Source of the DNA: Odiellus spinosus
Lineage: Eukaryota > Arthropoda > Arachnida > Opiliones > Phalangiidae
Assembly (NCBI GenBank): GCA_963920705.1
Contig: OY987239.1
Location: 4,684,254 to 4,748,253, forward strand
Direction of reading: 5' to 3'
Length of the DNA: 64,000 nucleotides
Within the stretch, counting starts at the first letter, position 1. Every line of letters starts with the position of its first letter. The notes under the pieces are model-generated. The model was not told the origin of the DNA. It saw nothing but the letters and a program-made list of their open reading frames with translations, and did not search any database. Position numbers and translations under genes: made by a program. Shown in pieces: positions 1 through 11,800 of this stretch.

Positions 1-648
1 CGGCTAAATATTGCTAGTTAATTAAGGTGCGTTTACAGGAAGATAAAGGCGCGTTCACACGAAGATAAAGGCGCGTTCACATGCCAATAAGAATATTGGA
101 ATTCAATTTTCCCATTTCGGCTAAATATTGCGAATGGAAACATTTAACTTGGCTATCTTAAGAATATTAAATGGTGCATTTATCACGTCATCAAATTCAA
201 ACTGAGAGTATCTGTATTCGACAAAATGTATCTAAGATTACAAAGATCGAGAAATCATATGAGAGAACCCGTACGTTAAGCTATCTTTAAAAGAACTGAT
301 GACCTTAGCATTAAAGAAGGTACGAATGTCTAATATAAATCAGTGCGTATTTTAAAATGCCTGTTTAGCGGAATAACTACATTCAAGCAAAGGAGGCTTA
401 TTTTCAATACTCCTAAAATCAAGTTCGCAAGCATGCCAGAATGTGTAGCTCACGAGTATAGTGCTAAATTTGAAGTCGAAAACCACTTCTCTCACGCGAA
501 AAATCAAACGAATTTTGATCATCTTGCGAAAACAAGCTTTATATTTTGGAAAAAAAACGGAATTTTCTCGATAACTTCAACACAGTAGCGTGAGAGTTGG
601 TTTTAAAAAACAGTTTATAGCACGCGTTTGCAGTTACATTTTTTCGAT

Positions 649-755
649 TTCTCACGCGTTTTCGAACGTGCCTGGTACAAAAAATTCGCAAATACGTTTC
701 GCGCGGAAATGTCGCGTTTGCGCATGCGCAGATCGAGGCAGAGTAGTTAGACATT
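649..755. repeat. Direct repeat, copy 1 of about 107 bp
   Basis: This copy starts with ctcacgcgttttcgaacgtg and ends near the string gcagagtagttagacat. A second copy lies at 909-1015 in the same orientation, 260 bp away, with few differences. Both are rich in CpG and contain the palindrome tgcgcatgcgca. It is probably a dispersed repeat or MITE fragment; no terminal inverted repeats could be set. Confidence 0.6.
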
Positions 756-908
756 TCTACTAATTAACGCTTTAATTTGCAAAAGTCACGAACTTTCTAA
801 AATTAGACGTGCATTGAATATGTCGAGTAGTCGCGTGCGCTTAAAATTGAAACCAGCCAAGTACGCTAGGTCCTTGACTGTTGCTACCTATCATATACTT
901 GTTCAAAT

Positions 909-1015
909 TTCTCACGCGTTTTCGAACGTGCCTTGTACATAAATTTCGAAAATACGTTTCGCGCGGATATGTCGCGTTTGCGCATGCGCAGATTGAGGCA
1001 GAGTAGTTAGACATG
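909..1015. repeat. Direct repeat, copy 2 of about 107 bp
   Basis: Second copy of the 649-755 repeat, with the same tgcgcatgcgca palindrome and the same end string. The bases between the copies are AT-rich and unrecognised. Confidence 0.6.
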
Positions 1016-1712
1016 TAATTAACGCGGCGCCTTCTTATTATTAATTGCTTCAAAATGGTAAACAAAAATTTTATTTCTTTAACAGTAGAATGATAAGGAA
1101 TATCCATTGAATTCGAGTTAATAGAGAGAAAGTATATTTTATTGTTTACGAATGCTTCTCTAAACGAGATTTCTATAATGAAAGATTGATAAGATATATG
1201 AAGTAATAGAGAGAAAGGTGGCTGAATGGGTTACGAAAAGGTTAAAACATAAACCTAGAGAGCTTTATTAAGTGGTTCTAAATTGATGAACAAAATTTTA
1301 ATTTATTAAACAGTAGATAAGCTATTTAATGGTATTTTTTATCGATAACTGAAAATTAGATTCACTGGGTTCTTCTACTCGGGTAGCCCTCTTCAGCCCT
1401 TTAATTTTGACTATTATATTATATCATGAATATCCCATTAAATTGACCTTAAATGAAGGTGCGTTTACACGGGCATCCAAAATAGAAACGACATAAGATC
1501 TAAAGCTGAGGCTGATTGATACAAAATGTTAAAAATTATAGTCGGGAAAACTCTCCTTGAACAGAAGTACAGTAGGTTTCCCGTGTTTAAAAAACAACAA
1601 TTTTGAATAAAAAGTGGATATCTGATGTTGAAATAAAATAGGCTTCAGTTTCTCCGCTATAAAACCAAGAAACATTTTCGATAATTTTCATAAGCAAAAG
1701 TAGCCGTGTTGA

Positions 1713-2105
1713 GTGATCTTCGTTAGCAGACCCGGAGACAAAGAACGCTATAATAACTTTAGTGAGATAATCAACCAGCGCAGAATGTCTTCACCATTTG
1801 AAGTCAACAGAGCAAGGACACGGCTTTCATTTATCACAAGAAAGAGACGACCTGGCTACGAAGAAGTGTTTTCGGACTCGACTTATGAGATACCTACAGT
1901 CAGTAAAAGTTCGACAGTTCTTCATCAGCCCCGTTATTCTAAACATAAAAGGAGCAATTCAAGTATAAATATTAACGGTATGGAAACTAGTCTACATTCA
2001 GTCTTTAAGATATTTTTTTTTATCATAGGAGTGGAAACTAACGTCTTGTCAGCCGGTTTGGAAAATAACCTCTCGACCAGCTCCATCCTTGGATTCTTCC
2101 AATGA
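1713..2105 (+). CDS. Unrecognised 130-codon ORF (doubtful)
   Basis: An open frame of 130 codons in otherwise AT-rich DNA. The first 90 residues are polar, with several Arg/Lys and Ser clusters (for example RKRRPGYEEVF). They are followed by a short hydrophobic run (VFKIFFFIIGVE). I recognise no domain. It could be a single exon of a real gene, a decayed transposon fragment or chance. There is no homologous copy elsewhere in the window and no splice context I can defend, so confidence is low. Confidence 0.2.
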   Translation: MIFVSRPGDKERYNNFSEIINQRRMSSPFEVNRARTRLSFITRKRRPGYEEVFSDSTYEIPTVSKSSTVLHQPRYSKHKRSNSSININGMETSLHSVFKIFFFIIGVETNVLSAGLENNLSTSSILGFFQ

Positions 2106-2437
2106 CTGAGATCTCTCCTATGATGAAATATCAGTAATGGTCCTCTATTAGCACGTCAAAACAAGAACTTCAGACGAAAACTGTACCGAAAGAAATTGCC
2201 AATCATCTTCCGACAATGGGTTGTGAATGGAACATTCAGCCTATAATATTTTCTGGTTTGTCCAAGAGGAACTTGCTACCATATCTTCGACGTTTTAATT
2301 CCTTGTCTTCCTTGCCATCCCGGACTAAATACTTCGTCTTTATCAAAGATAACCACACAGTACAGCCTATGCTCAAGTGTTAACTTATATTACAAGAATT
2401 TGTATTTTACATATTTACTTTGAAAATAAACAGTTCA

Positions 2438-2567
2438 TTTGGTGTGTCTATTAAGAAGTCTACGCCATGCCGCATATAATTATAGTTAACGCAGGACATA
2501 TTATTTGGTGTGTCTATCAAAAAGTCTACGACCTGCCGCATATAATTATGAGTAATGCAGCACACTC
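2438..2567. repeat. Two-copy 65-bp tandem repeat
   Basis: Two consecutive units, each starting with tttggtgtgtctat and containing tgccgcatataattat. The second begins 65 bp after the first and differs at several positions. Confidence 0.65.
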
Positions 2568-2913
2568 TTTTGCATTTTCTGAATCCTTGACGTTAAACGA
2601 AAATACTTATACTTCGTAACGTGGATGGGAAATAAAGAAGTGTGAATCAATGTGAATCTTCTACTCTTCCAATACTCTACATTACTTTTCATCATTTATT
2701 TTAGGTAGGGTTAGGTTAGATGATGTTCCCTTAACGTCGGGGTCGGGGAGGTTATATTTTGGTTTCCCAACTTGTTTGTATAATTAAAACATTAAGTTCC
2801 ACCGAGATTCGAACTAGGATCTCTGGATTCAGAGTTCAAAATGCTAGATAGTAATATCATAAAACGATTGACTACAGTTAATTTGAAATCAATTTGAAAT
2901 AATTAAAACATTA

Positions 2914-2984
2914 GGTTCCACCGAGTTTCGAACTCGGATCTTTGGATTCAGAGTCCAAAGTGTTAACCATTAAACCATGGAACC
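2914..2984 (-). tRNA. tRNA-Gln (anticodon CTG)
   Basis: A full 71-nt body at the left edge of the array. The anticodon stem TTGGA/TCCAA is completely paired around loop CTCTGAA. The acceptor GGTTCCA/TGGAACC and T stem CCGAG/CTCGG are intact. The D arm carries two changes from the array consensus (GTTT, AACAC). The T4 terminator and upstream TATA-like spacer are shared with other monomers. Structure by eye only. Confidence 0.75.
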
Positions 2985-3814
2985 TTTTTATCAAAAAACG
3001 ATTGACTATAGTTAATTTGAAATAATTAAAATATTAGGTTCCGCCAAGGTTCGAACTCGGATCGCTGTATTCAAAGTGCTAACCATTACACCATGGAACC
3101 CATGATATCAAAAAACGATTAACTATAGTTAATTTGAAATCAATTTGAAGTAATTAAAACACTAGGTTCCACCAAGATTCGAACTCGGATCGCTAGATTC
3201 AAAGTCCAAAGTGATAACCATTATACCATGGAACCTATGATATCAGAGAACGATTAACTATAGTTAATTTTAAATCAATTTGAAGTAATTAAAACGTTAG
3301 GTTCCACCGAGGTTCGAACTCGGATCGCTGGATTCAAAGTCCAAAATGCTAACCATTACACCATGGACCCTTTATATCAAACAACGATTGACTATGGTTA
3401 ATTTGAAATCAATTTGAAATAATTAAAATATTCGGTTCCGCCGAGATTCGAATTCGGATCGCTGGATTCAGAGTGCTAACCATTACACCATGGAACCCAT
3501 GATATCAAAAAACGATTAACTATAGATAAAATGAAATCAATTTCAAGTAATTAAAACACTAGGTTCCACCGAGATTCGAACTCGGATCGCTGGATTCAGA
3601 GTCCAAAGTCCTAACCATTACACCATGGAACCCATGATATCATAGAACGATTGACTATAGTTAATTTGAAATCAATTTGAAATAATTAAAACATTAGGTT
3701 CCACCGAGATTCGAACTCGGATCGCTGGATTCAAAGTGCTAACCCATGATATAAAACGATTTACTATAGTTAATTTTAAATCAATTTGAAGTATTTTAAT
3801 CATAAGGTTCCACC

Positions 3815-4084
3815 AAGGAGGATCAGAGAAGGAGAGGAAATGTGGGGACGGCGCGGTTCCTACTGCGTCGGCCTAAACTCCCACTCTGGGAGAACGGGGG
3901 TAGAGACGTTTCGTGGTAAAATGTTGTCGCGTGGGTAAAACGAATCCTTTATGAGACGCGCTAGCTAGCGACCATGTGACAACAGTTTACCTCGAGAATT
4001 TCCTATCCCCCCGAGTGGGAGGTTGGCTCTTCTCTCTCTAACTCAACGCAGCCCCACATTTCCTCTCCTTCTCTGATCCTCCTT
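3815..4084. mobile_element. 270-bp MITE-like element inserted in a tRNA body
   Basis: Perfect terminal inverted repeats of 33 bp, starting aaggaggatcagagaaggag, flank a GC-richer core. The element sits between two copies of ggttccacc (3806-3814 and 4085-4093), the expected 9-bp target duplication within the 3' acceptor/T-arm end of a tRNA-Gln monomer. A 9-bp duplication with this layout is compatible with Mutator-like elements, but the superfamily is an inference. There is no coding capacity. It is the only foreign insertion I see inside the 25-kb array. Confidence 0.82.
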
Positions 4085-4212
4085 GGTTCCACCAAGATTC
4101 GAACTCGGATCGCTGTATCCAAAGTGCTAACCATTACACCATGGAACCCATGATATCAAAAAACGATTAACTATAGTTAATTTGAAATCAATTTGAAGTA
4201 ATTAAAACACTA

Positions 4213-4283
4213 GGTTCCACCGAGATTCGAACTCGGATCGCTAGATTCACAGTCCAAAGTGCTAACCATTAGACCATGGAACC
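4213..4283 (-). tRNA. tRNA-Gln-like body with anticodon GTG (His)
   Basis: The body is that of the array tRNA-Gln, but the anticodon loop reads CTGTGAA, giving GTG, the histidine (CAC/CAU) anticodon. The anticodon stem TTGGA/TCTAG is still paired with one G-U. The D arm reads GTCT, giving one mismatch against GCAC. Acceptor and T arms are intact and T4 follows. Related GTG copies occur at 17149-17219, 20656-20726 and 21969-22039; 5'-truncated copies lie near 7195 and 7710, and stem-mutated copies near 9647, 11845 and 14035. GlnRS depends strongly on the anticodon, so charging cannot be predicted. Confidence 0.6.
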
Positions 4284-4862
4284 TATGATATCAGAGAACG
4301 ATTAACTATAGTTAATTTTAAATCAATTTGAAGTAATTAAAACGTTAGGCACCACCGAGATTCGAACTCGGATCGCTGGATTCAAAGTCCAAAGTGCTAA
4401 CCATTACACCATTAAACCTTTGTATCACACAACGATTGACTATAGTTAATTTGAAATCAATTTGAAATAATTAAAATATTTGGTTCCACCGAGATTCGAA
4501 TTCGGATCGCTGGATTCAAAGTGCTAACCATTACACCATGGAACCCATGATATCAAAGAACGATTAACTATAGTTAAATTGAAATCAATTTGAAGTAATT
4601 AAAACATTTGGTTCCACCAAGATTCGAACTCGGATCGCTGGATTCAGAGTGCTAACCATAACACCATGATATCAAAAAACGATTAACTATAGTTAAATTG
4701 AAATCAATTTCAAGTAAATTGAACACTATATTCCTCCGAGATTCGAACTCGGATCGCTGGATTCAGAGTTCAAAGTGCTAACCATTACACCATGGAACCC
4801 ATGATATAAAAAACGATTAACTATAGTTAAACTGAAATCAATTTCAAGTAATTAAAACACTA

Positions 4863-4933
4863 GGTTCCACCAAGATTCGAACTCGGATCGCTGGATTCAG
4901 AGTCCAAAGTGCTAACCATTACACCATGGAACC
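4863..4933 (-). tRNA. tRNA-Gln (anticodon CTG)
   Basis: Full-length 71-nt body with an intact acceptor stem, D arm GTGT/GCAC, and anticodon stem TTGGA/TCCAG (one U-G pair) around CTCTGAA. The T stem is CCGAG/CTTGG with one G-U pair. The minus-strand sequence after the 3' end is TAGTGTTTTAA, which supplies T4. Confidence 0.78.
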
Positions 4934-5774
4934 CATGATATCATGTAACGATTGACTATAGTTAATTTGAAATCAATTTGAAATAATTAAAACATTAGGT
5001 TCCACTGAGATTCGAACTCGGATCTTTGGATTCAAAGTCGAAAATGCTAACCTTTACACCATGAACCCATGATACCATATTCCGATTAACTATAGTTAAT
5101 TTTGAATCAATTTGAAGTAAATAAAACATTAGGTTCCACCGAGCTTCGAACTCGGATCTTTGGATTCAAAGTCGAAAATGCTAACCTTTACACCATGAAC
5201 CCATGATACCATATACCGATTAACTATAGTTAATTTTAAATCAATTTGAAGTAATTAAAACATTAGGTTCCACCGAGATTCGAACTCGGATCTCTGGATT
5301 CAGAGTCCAAAATGCTAGATAGTAATATCATAAAACGATTGACTATAGTTAATTTGAAATCAATTTCAAATAATTTTAATATTAGGTTCCACCGAGGTTC
5401 GAACTCGGATCGCTGGATTCAAAGTGCTAACCATTACACCATGCAACCCATGATATCAAAAACGATTAACTATAGTTAATTTTAAATCAATTTGAAGTAT
5501 TTAAAACATAAGGTTCCACCAAGATTCGAACTCGGATCGCTGTATTCAAAGTGCTAACCATTACACCGTGGAACCCATGATATCAAAAAACGATTAACTA
5601 TAGTTAATTTGAAATCAATTTGAAGTTATTAAAACACTAGGTTCAACCGAGATTCGAACTCGGATCGCTGGATTCAAAGTCCAAAGTGCTAACCATTAGA
5701 CCATGGAACCTATGATATCAGAGAACGATTAACTATAGTTAATTTTAAATCAATTTGAAGTAATTAAAATGTCA

Positions 5775-5845
5775 GGTTCCACCGAGATTCGAACTCGGAT
5801 CGCTGGATTCAAAGTCCAATGTGCTAACCATTACACAATGGAACC
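5775..5845 (-). tRNA. tRNA-Gln (anticodon TTG)
   Basis: 71-nt body with anticodon loop CTTTGAA (TTG), a paired anticodon stem TTGGA/TCCAG and an intact T arm. The 5' part reads GGTTCCATTGTGTAATGG, so position 9 differs from the consensus. A T4 run follows the 3' end. Confidence 0.7.
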
Positions 5846-6035
5846 TTTGTATCAAACGAAGATTGACTATAGTTAATTTGAAATCAATTTGAAATAATTA
5901 AAATATTTGGTTCCGCCGAGATTCGAACTCGGATCGGTGGATTCAGAGTGCTAACCATTACACCATAGAACCCATGATATCAAAAACGATTAACTATAGT
6001 TAAATTGAAATCAATTTCAAGTAATTTAAACACTA

Positions 6036-6106
6036 GGTTCCACCGAGATTCGAACTCGGATCGCTGGATTCAGAGTCCAAAGTGCTAACCATTAAACCAT
6101 GAAACC
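6036..6106 (-). tRNA. tRNA-Gln (anticodon CTG)
   Basis: 71-nt body with the anticodon arm complete (CTG). The 5' end is GGTTTCA, so the acceptor stem has one U-G pair with TGGAACC. The spacer on the 3' side reads TTTAAATTAC rather than TTTTAATTAC, so the terminator is weaker than in most monomers. Confidence 0.62.
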
Positions 6107-8040
6107 CATGATATCATAAAACGATTGACTATAGTTAATTTGAAATCAATTTGAAATAAAACATTAGGTTCCACTGAGATTCGAACTCGGATCGCTGGAT
6201 TCAAAGTGCTAACCATTACACCATGGAACCCATGGTATCAAAGAACGATTAACTATAGTTAAATTGAAATCAATTTGAAGTAATTAAAACATTTGGTTCC
6301 AATAAGATTCGAACCCGGATCGCTGGATTCAGAGTGCTAACCATTACACCATGGAACAAATGATATCAAAAAACGATTAACTATAGATAAATTGAAATCA
6401 ATTTCAAGTAATTAAAACACTAGGTTCCACCGAGATTCGAACTCGGATCGCTGGATTCAGAGTTCAAAGTGCTAACCATTAAACCATGAAACCCATGATA
6501 TCATAGAACGATTGACCATAGTTAATTTGAAATCAATTTGAAATAATTAAAACATTAGGTTCCACCGAGATTCGAACTCGGATCGCTGGATTCAAAGTGC
6601 TAACCATTGCACCATGGAACCCATGATATCAAAGAACGATTAACTATAGTTAAATTGAAATCAATTTGAAGTAATTAAAACATTTGGTTCCACCAAGATT
6701 CGAACTCGGATCGCTGGATTCAGAGTGCTAACCATAACACCATGATATCAAAAAACGATTAACTATAGTTAAATTGAAATCAATTTCAAGTAAATTAAAC
6801 ACTATGTTCCACCGATATGCGAACTCGGATCGCTTGATTCGAAGTCAAAAGTGCTAACCATTACACCATGGAACCCATGATATCATGAAACGATTGACTA
6901 AAGTTAATTTGAAATCAATTTGAAATAATTAAAATATTAGGTTCCGCCGAGGTTCGAACTCGGATCGCTGGATTCAAAGTGCTAACCATTACACCATGCA
7001 ACCCATGATATCAAAAACGAATAACTATAGTTAAATTTAAATCAATTTGAAGTATTTAAAACATAAGGTTACAACAAGATTCGAACTCGGATTGCTGTAT
7101 TCAAAGTGCTAACCATTACACCATGGAACCCATGATATCAAAAAACGATTAACTATAGTTAATTTGAAATCAATTTGAAGTTATTAAAACACTAGGTTCC
7201 ACCGAGATTCGAACTCGGATCGCTAGATTCACAGTCCAAAGTGCTAACCATTAGACCTATGATATCAGAGAACGATTAACTATAGTTAATTTTAAATTAA
7301 TTTGAAGTAATTAAAATGTCAGGTTCCACCGAGATTCGAACTCGGATCGCTGGATTCAGAGTTCAATGTGCTAACCATTACACCATGGAACCCATGATAT
7401 CACAGAACGATTGACTATAGTTAATTTGAAATCAATTTGAAATAATTAAAACATTTGGTTCCACCGAGATTCGAACTCAGATCGCTGGATTCAAAGTGCT
7501 AACCATTACACCATGCAACCCATGATATCAAAAACGAATAACTATTGTTAAATTTAAATCAATTTGAAGTATTTAAAACATAAGGTTACAACAAGATTCG
7601 AACTCGGATTGCTGTATTCAAAGTGCTAACCATTACACCATGGAACCCATGATATCAAAAAACGATTAACTATAGTTAATTTGAAATCAATTTGAAGTTA
7701 TTAAAACACTAGGTTCCACCGAGATTCGAACTCGGATCGCTAGATTCACAGTCCAAAGTGCTAACCATTAGACCTATGATATCAGAGAACGATTAACTAT
7801 AGTTAATTTTAAATCAATTTGAAGTAATTAAAATGTCAGGTTCCACCGAGATTCGAACTCGGATCGCTGGATTCAGAGTTCAATGTGCTAACCATTACAC
7901 CATGGAACCCATGATATCAAAGAACGATTAACTATAGTTAAATTGAAATCAATTTGAAGAAATTAAAACATTTGGTTCCACCAAGATTCGAACCCGGATC
8001 GCTGGATTCAGAGTGCTAACCATTACACAATGGAACCCAT

Positions 8041-8812
8041 GATATCAAAAAACGATTAACTATAGATAAATTGAAATCAATTTCAAGTAATTAAAACACT
8101 AGGTTCCACCGAGATTCAAACTCGGATCGCTGGATTCAGAGTTCAAAGTGCTAACCATTACACCATGGAACCCATGATATCATAGAACGATTGACTATAG
8201 TTAATTTGAAATCAATTTAAAATAATTAGAACATTAGGTTCCACCGAGATTCGAACTCGGATCGCTGGATTCAAAGTGCTAACCATTACACCATGGAACC
8301 CATGACATCAAAGAACGATTAACTATAGTTAAATTGAAATCAATTTGAAGTAATTAAAACATTTGGTTCCACCAAGATTCGAACTCGGATCGCTGGATTC
8401 AGAGTGCTAACCATAACACCATGATATCAAAAAACGATTAACTATAGTTAAATTGAAATCAATTTCAAGTAAATTAAACACTATGTTCCACCGAGATTCG
8501 AACTCGGATCGCTTGATTCAAAGTCAAAAGTGCTAACCATTACACCATGGAGCCCCTGATGTCATGAAACGATTGACTATAGTTAATTTGAAATCAATTT
8601 GAAATAATTAAAATATTAGGTTCCGCCGAGGTTCGAACTCGGATCGCTGGATTCAAAGGGCTAACCATTACACCATGCAACCCATTATATCAAAAACGAT
8701 TAACTATAGTTAATTTTAAATCAATTTGAAGTATTTAAAACATTAGGTTCCACCAAGATTCGAACTCGGATCGCTGTATTCAAAGTGCTAACCATTACAC
8801 CATGGAACCCAT
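8041..8812. repeat. 772-bp module (six tRNA monomers)
   Basis: A block of six monomers that begins with gatatcaaaaaacgattaac followed by tatagataaa. The same block starts at 8813, 10239, 11011, 12437, 13201 and 14627. It is the inner unit of the nested 2198-bp repeat. Confidence 0.75.
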
Positions 8813-11800
8813 GATATCAAAAAACGATTAACTATAGATAAATTGAAATCAATTTCAAGTAATTAAAACACTAGGTTCCACCGAGATTCAAACTCGGATC
8901 GCTGGATTCAGAGTTCAAAGTGCTAACCATTACACCATGGAACCCATGATATCATAGAACGATTGACTATAGTTAATTTGAAATCAATTTAAAAAAATTA
9001 GAACATTAGGTTCCACCGAGATTCGAACTCGGATCGCTGGATTCAAAGTGCTAACCATTACACCATGGAACCCATGACATCAAAGAATGATTAACTATAG
9101 TTAAATTGAAATCAATTTGAAGTAATTAAAACATTTGGTTCCACCAAGATTCGAACTCGGATCGCTGGATTCTGAGTTCTAACCATAACACCATGATATC
9201 AAAAAACGATTAACTATAGTTAAATTGAATTCAATTTCAAGTAAATTAAACACTATGTTCCACCGAGATTCGAACTCGGATCGCTTGATTCAAAGTCAAA
9301 AGTGCTAACCACTACACCATGGAGCCCCTGATATCATGAAACGATTGACTATAGTTAATTTGAAATCAATTTGAAATAATTAAAATATTAGGTTCCGCCG
9401 AGGTTCGAACTCGGATCGCTGGATTCAAAGGGCTAACCATTACACCATGCAACCCATTATATCAAAAACGATTAACTATAGTTAATTTTAAATCAATTTG
9501 AAGTATTTAAAACATTAGGTTCCACCAAGATTCGAACTCGGATCGCTGTGTTCAAAGTGCTAACCATTACACCATGGAACCCATGATATCAAAAAACGAT
9601 TAACTATAGTTAATTTGAAATCAATTTGAAGTAATTAAAACACTAGGTTCGACCGAGATTCGAACTCGGATCGGTAGATTCACAGTCGAAAGTGCTAACC
9701 ATTAGACCATGGAACCTATGATATCAGAGAACGATTAACTATAGTTAATTTTAAATCAATTTGAAATAATTAAAATATTTGGTTCCGCCGAGATTCGAAT
9801 TCGGATCGCTGGATTCAGAGTGCTAACCATTACACCATAGCACCCATGATATCAAAAAACGATTAACTACAGATAAATTGAAATCAATTTCAAGTAATTA
9901 AAACACTAGGTTCCACAGCGATTTGAACACGGATGGCTGGATTCAGAGTCCAAAGTGCTAACCATTACACCATGGAACCCATGATATCATGTAACGATTG
10001 ACTATAGTTAATTTGAAATCAATTTGAAATAATTAAAACATTAGGTTCCACTGAGATTCGAACTCGGATCGCTGGATTCAAAGTGCTAACCATTACACCA
10101 TGGAACCCATGATATCAAACAACGATTAACTATAGTTAAATTGAAATCAATTTGAATTAATTAAAACATTTGGTTCCACCAAGATTCGAACTCGGATCGC
10201 TGGATTCAGAGTGCTATTCATTACACCATGGAACCCATGATATCAAAAAACGATTAACTATAGATAAATTGAAATCAATTTCAAGTAATTAAAACACTAG
10301 GTTCCACCGAGATTCAAACTCGGATCGCTGGATTCAGAGTTCAAAGTGCTAACCATTACACCATGGAACCCATGATATCATAGAAAGATTGACTATAGTT
10401 AATTTGAAATCAATTTAAAATAATTAGAACATTAGGTTCCACCGAGATTCGAACTCGGATCGCAGGATTCAAAGTGCTAACCATTACACCATAGAACCCA
10501 TGACATCAAAGAACGATTAACTATAGTTAAATTGAAATCAATTTGAAGTAATTAAAACATTTGGTTCCACCAAGATTCGAACTCGGATCGCTGGATTCAG
10601 AGTGCTAACCATAACACCATGATATCAAAAAACGATTAACTATAGTTAAATTGAAATCAATTTCAAGTAAATTAAACACTATGTTCCACCGAGATTCGAA
10701 CTCGGATCGCTTGATTCAAAGTCAAAAGTACTAACCATTACACCATGGAGCCCCTGATGTCATGAAACGATTGACTATAGTTAATTTGAAATCAATTTGA
10801 AATAATTAAAATATTAGGTTCCGCCGAGGTTCGAACTCGGATCGCTGGATTCAAAGGGCTAACCATTACACCATGCAACCCATTATATCAAAAACGATTA
10901 ACTATAGTTAATTTTAAATCAATTTGAAGTATTTAAAACATTAGGTTCCACCAAGATTCGAACTCGGATCGCTGTATTCAAAGTGCTAACCATTACACCA
11001 TGGAACCCATGATATCAAAAAACGATTAACTATAGATAAATTGAAATCAATTTCAAGTAATTAAAACACTAGGTTCCACCGAGATTCAAACTCGGATCGC
11101 TGGATTCAGAGTTCAAAGTGCTAACCATTACACCATGGAACCCATGATATCATAGAACGATTGACTATAGTTAATTTGAAATCAATTTAAAATAATTAGA
11201 ACATTAGGTTCCACCGAGATTCGAACTCGGATCGCTGGATTCAAAGTGCTAACCATTACACCATGGAACCCATGACATCAAAGAACGATTAACTATAGTT
11301 AAATTGAAATCAATTTGAAGTAATTAAAACATTTGGTTCCACCAAGATTCGAACTCGGATCGCTGGATTCAGAGTGCTAACCATAACACCATGATATCAA
11401 AAAACGATTAACTATAGTTAAATTGAAATCAATTTCAAGTAAATTAAACACTATGTTCCACCGAGATTCGAACTCGGATCGCTTGATTCAAAGTCAAAAG
11501 TGCTAACCATTACACCATGGAGCCCCTGATATCATGAAACGATTGACTATAGTTAATTTGAAATCAATTTGAAATAATTAAAATATTAGGTTCCGCCGAG
11601 GTTCGAACTCGGATCGCTGGATTCAAAGGGCTAACCATTACACCATGCAACCCATTATATCAAAAACGATTAACTATAGTTAATTTTAAATCAATTTGAA
11701 GTATTTAAAACATTAGGTTCCACCAAGATTCGAACTCGGATCGCTGTGTTCAAAGTGCTAACCATTACACCATGGAACCCATGATATCAAAAAACGATTA

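Larger units (their letters stand above)
1..2782. other. AT-rich left flank, mostly unannotated
   Basis: No recognised gene apart from one doubtful ORF listed separately. A 22-bp motif (core ggcgcgttcacacgaagata) is repeated about 2.5 times near 24-82, and a related string recurs near 1457. A TTAGG-like stretch (ggtagggttaggttag) lies near 2705. The segment ends where the tRNA-Gln array begins. Confidence 0.6.
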
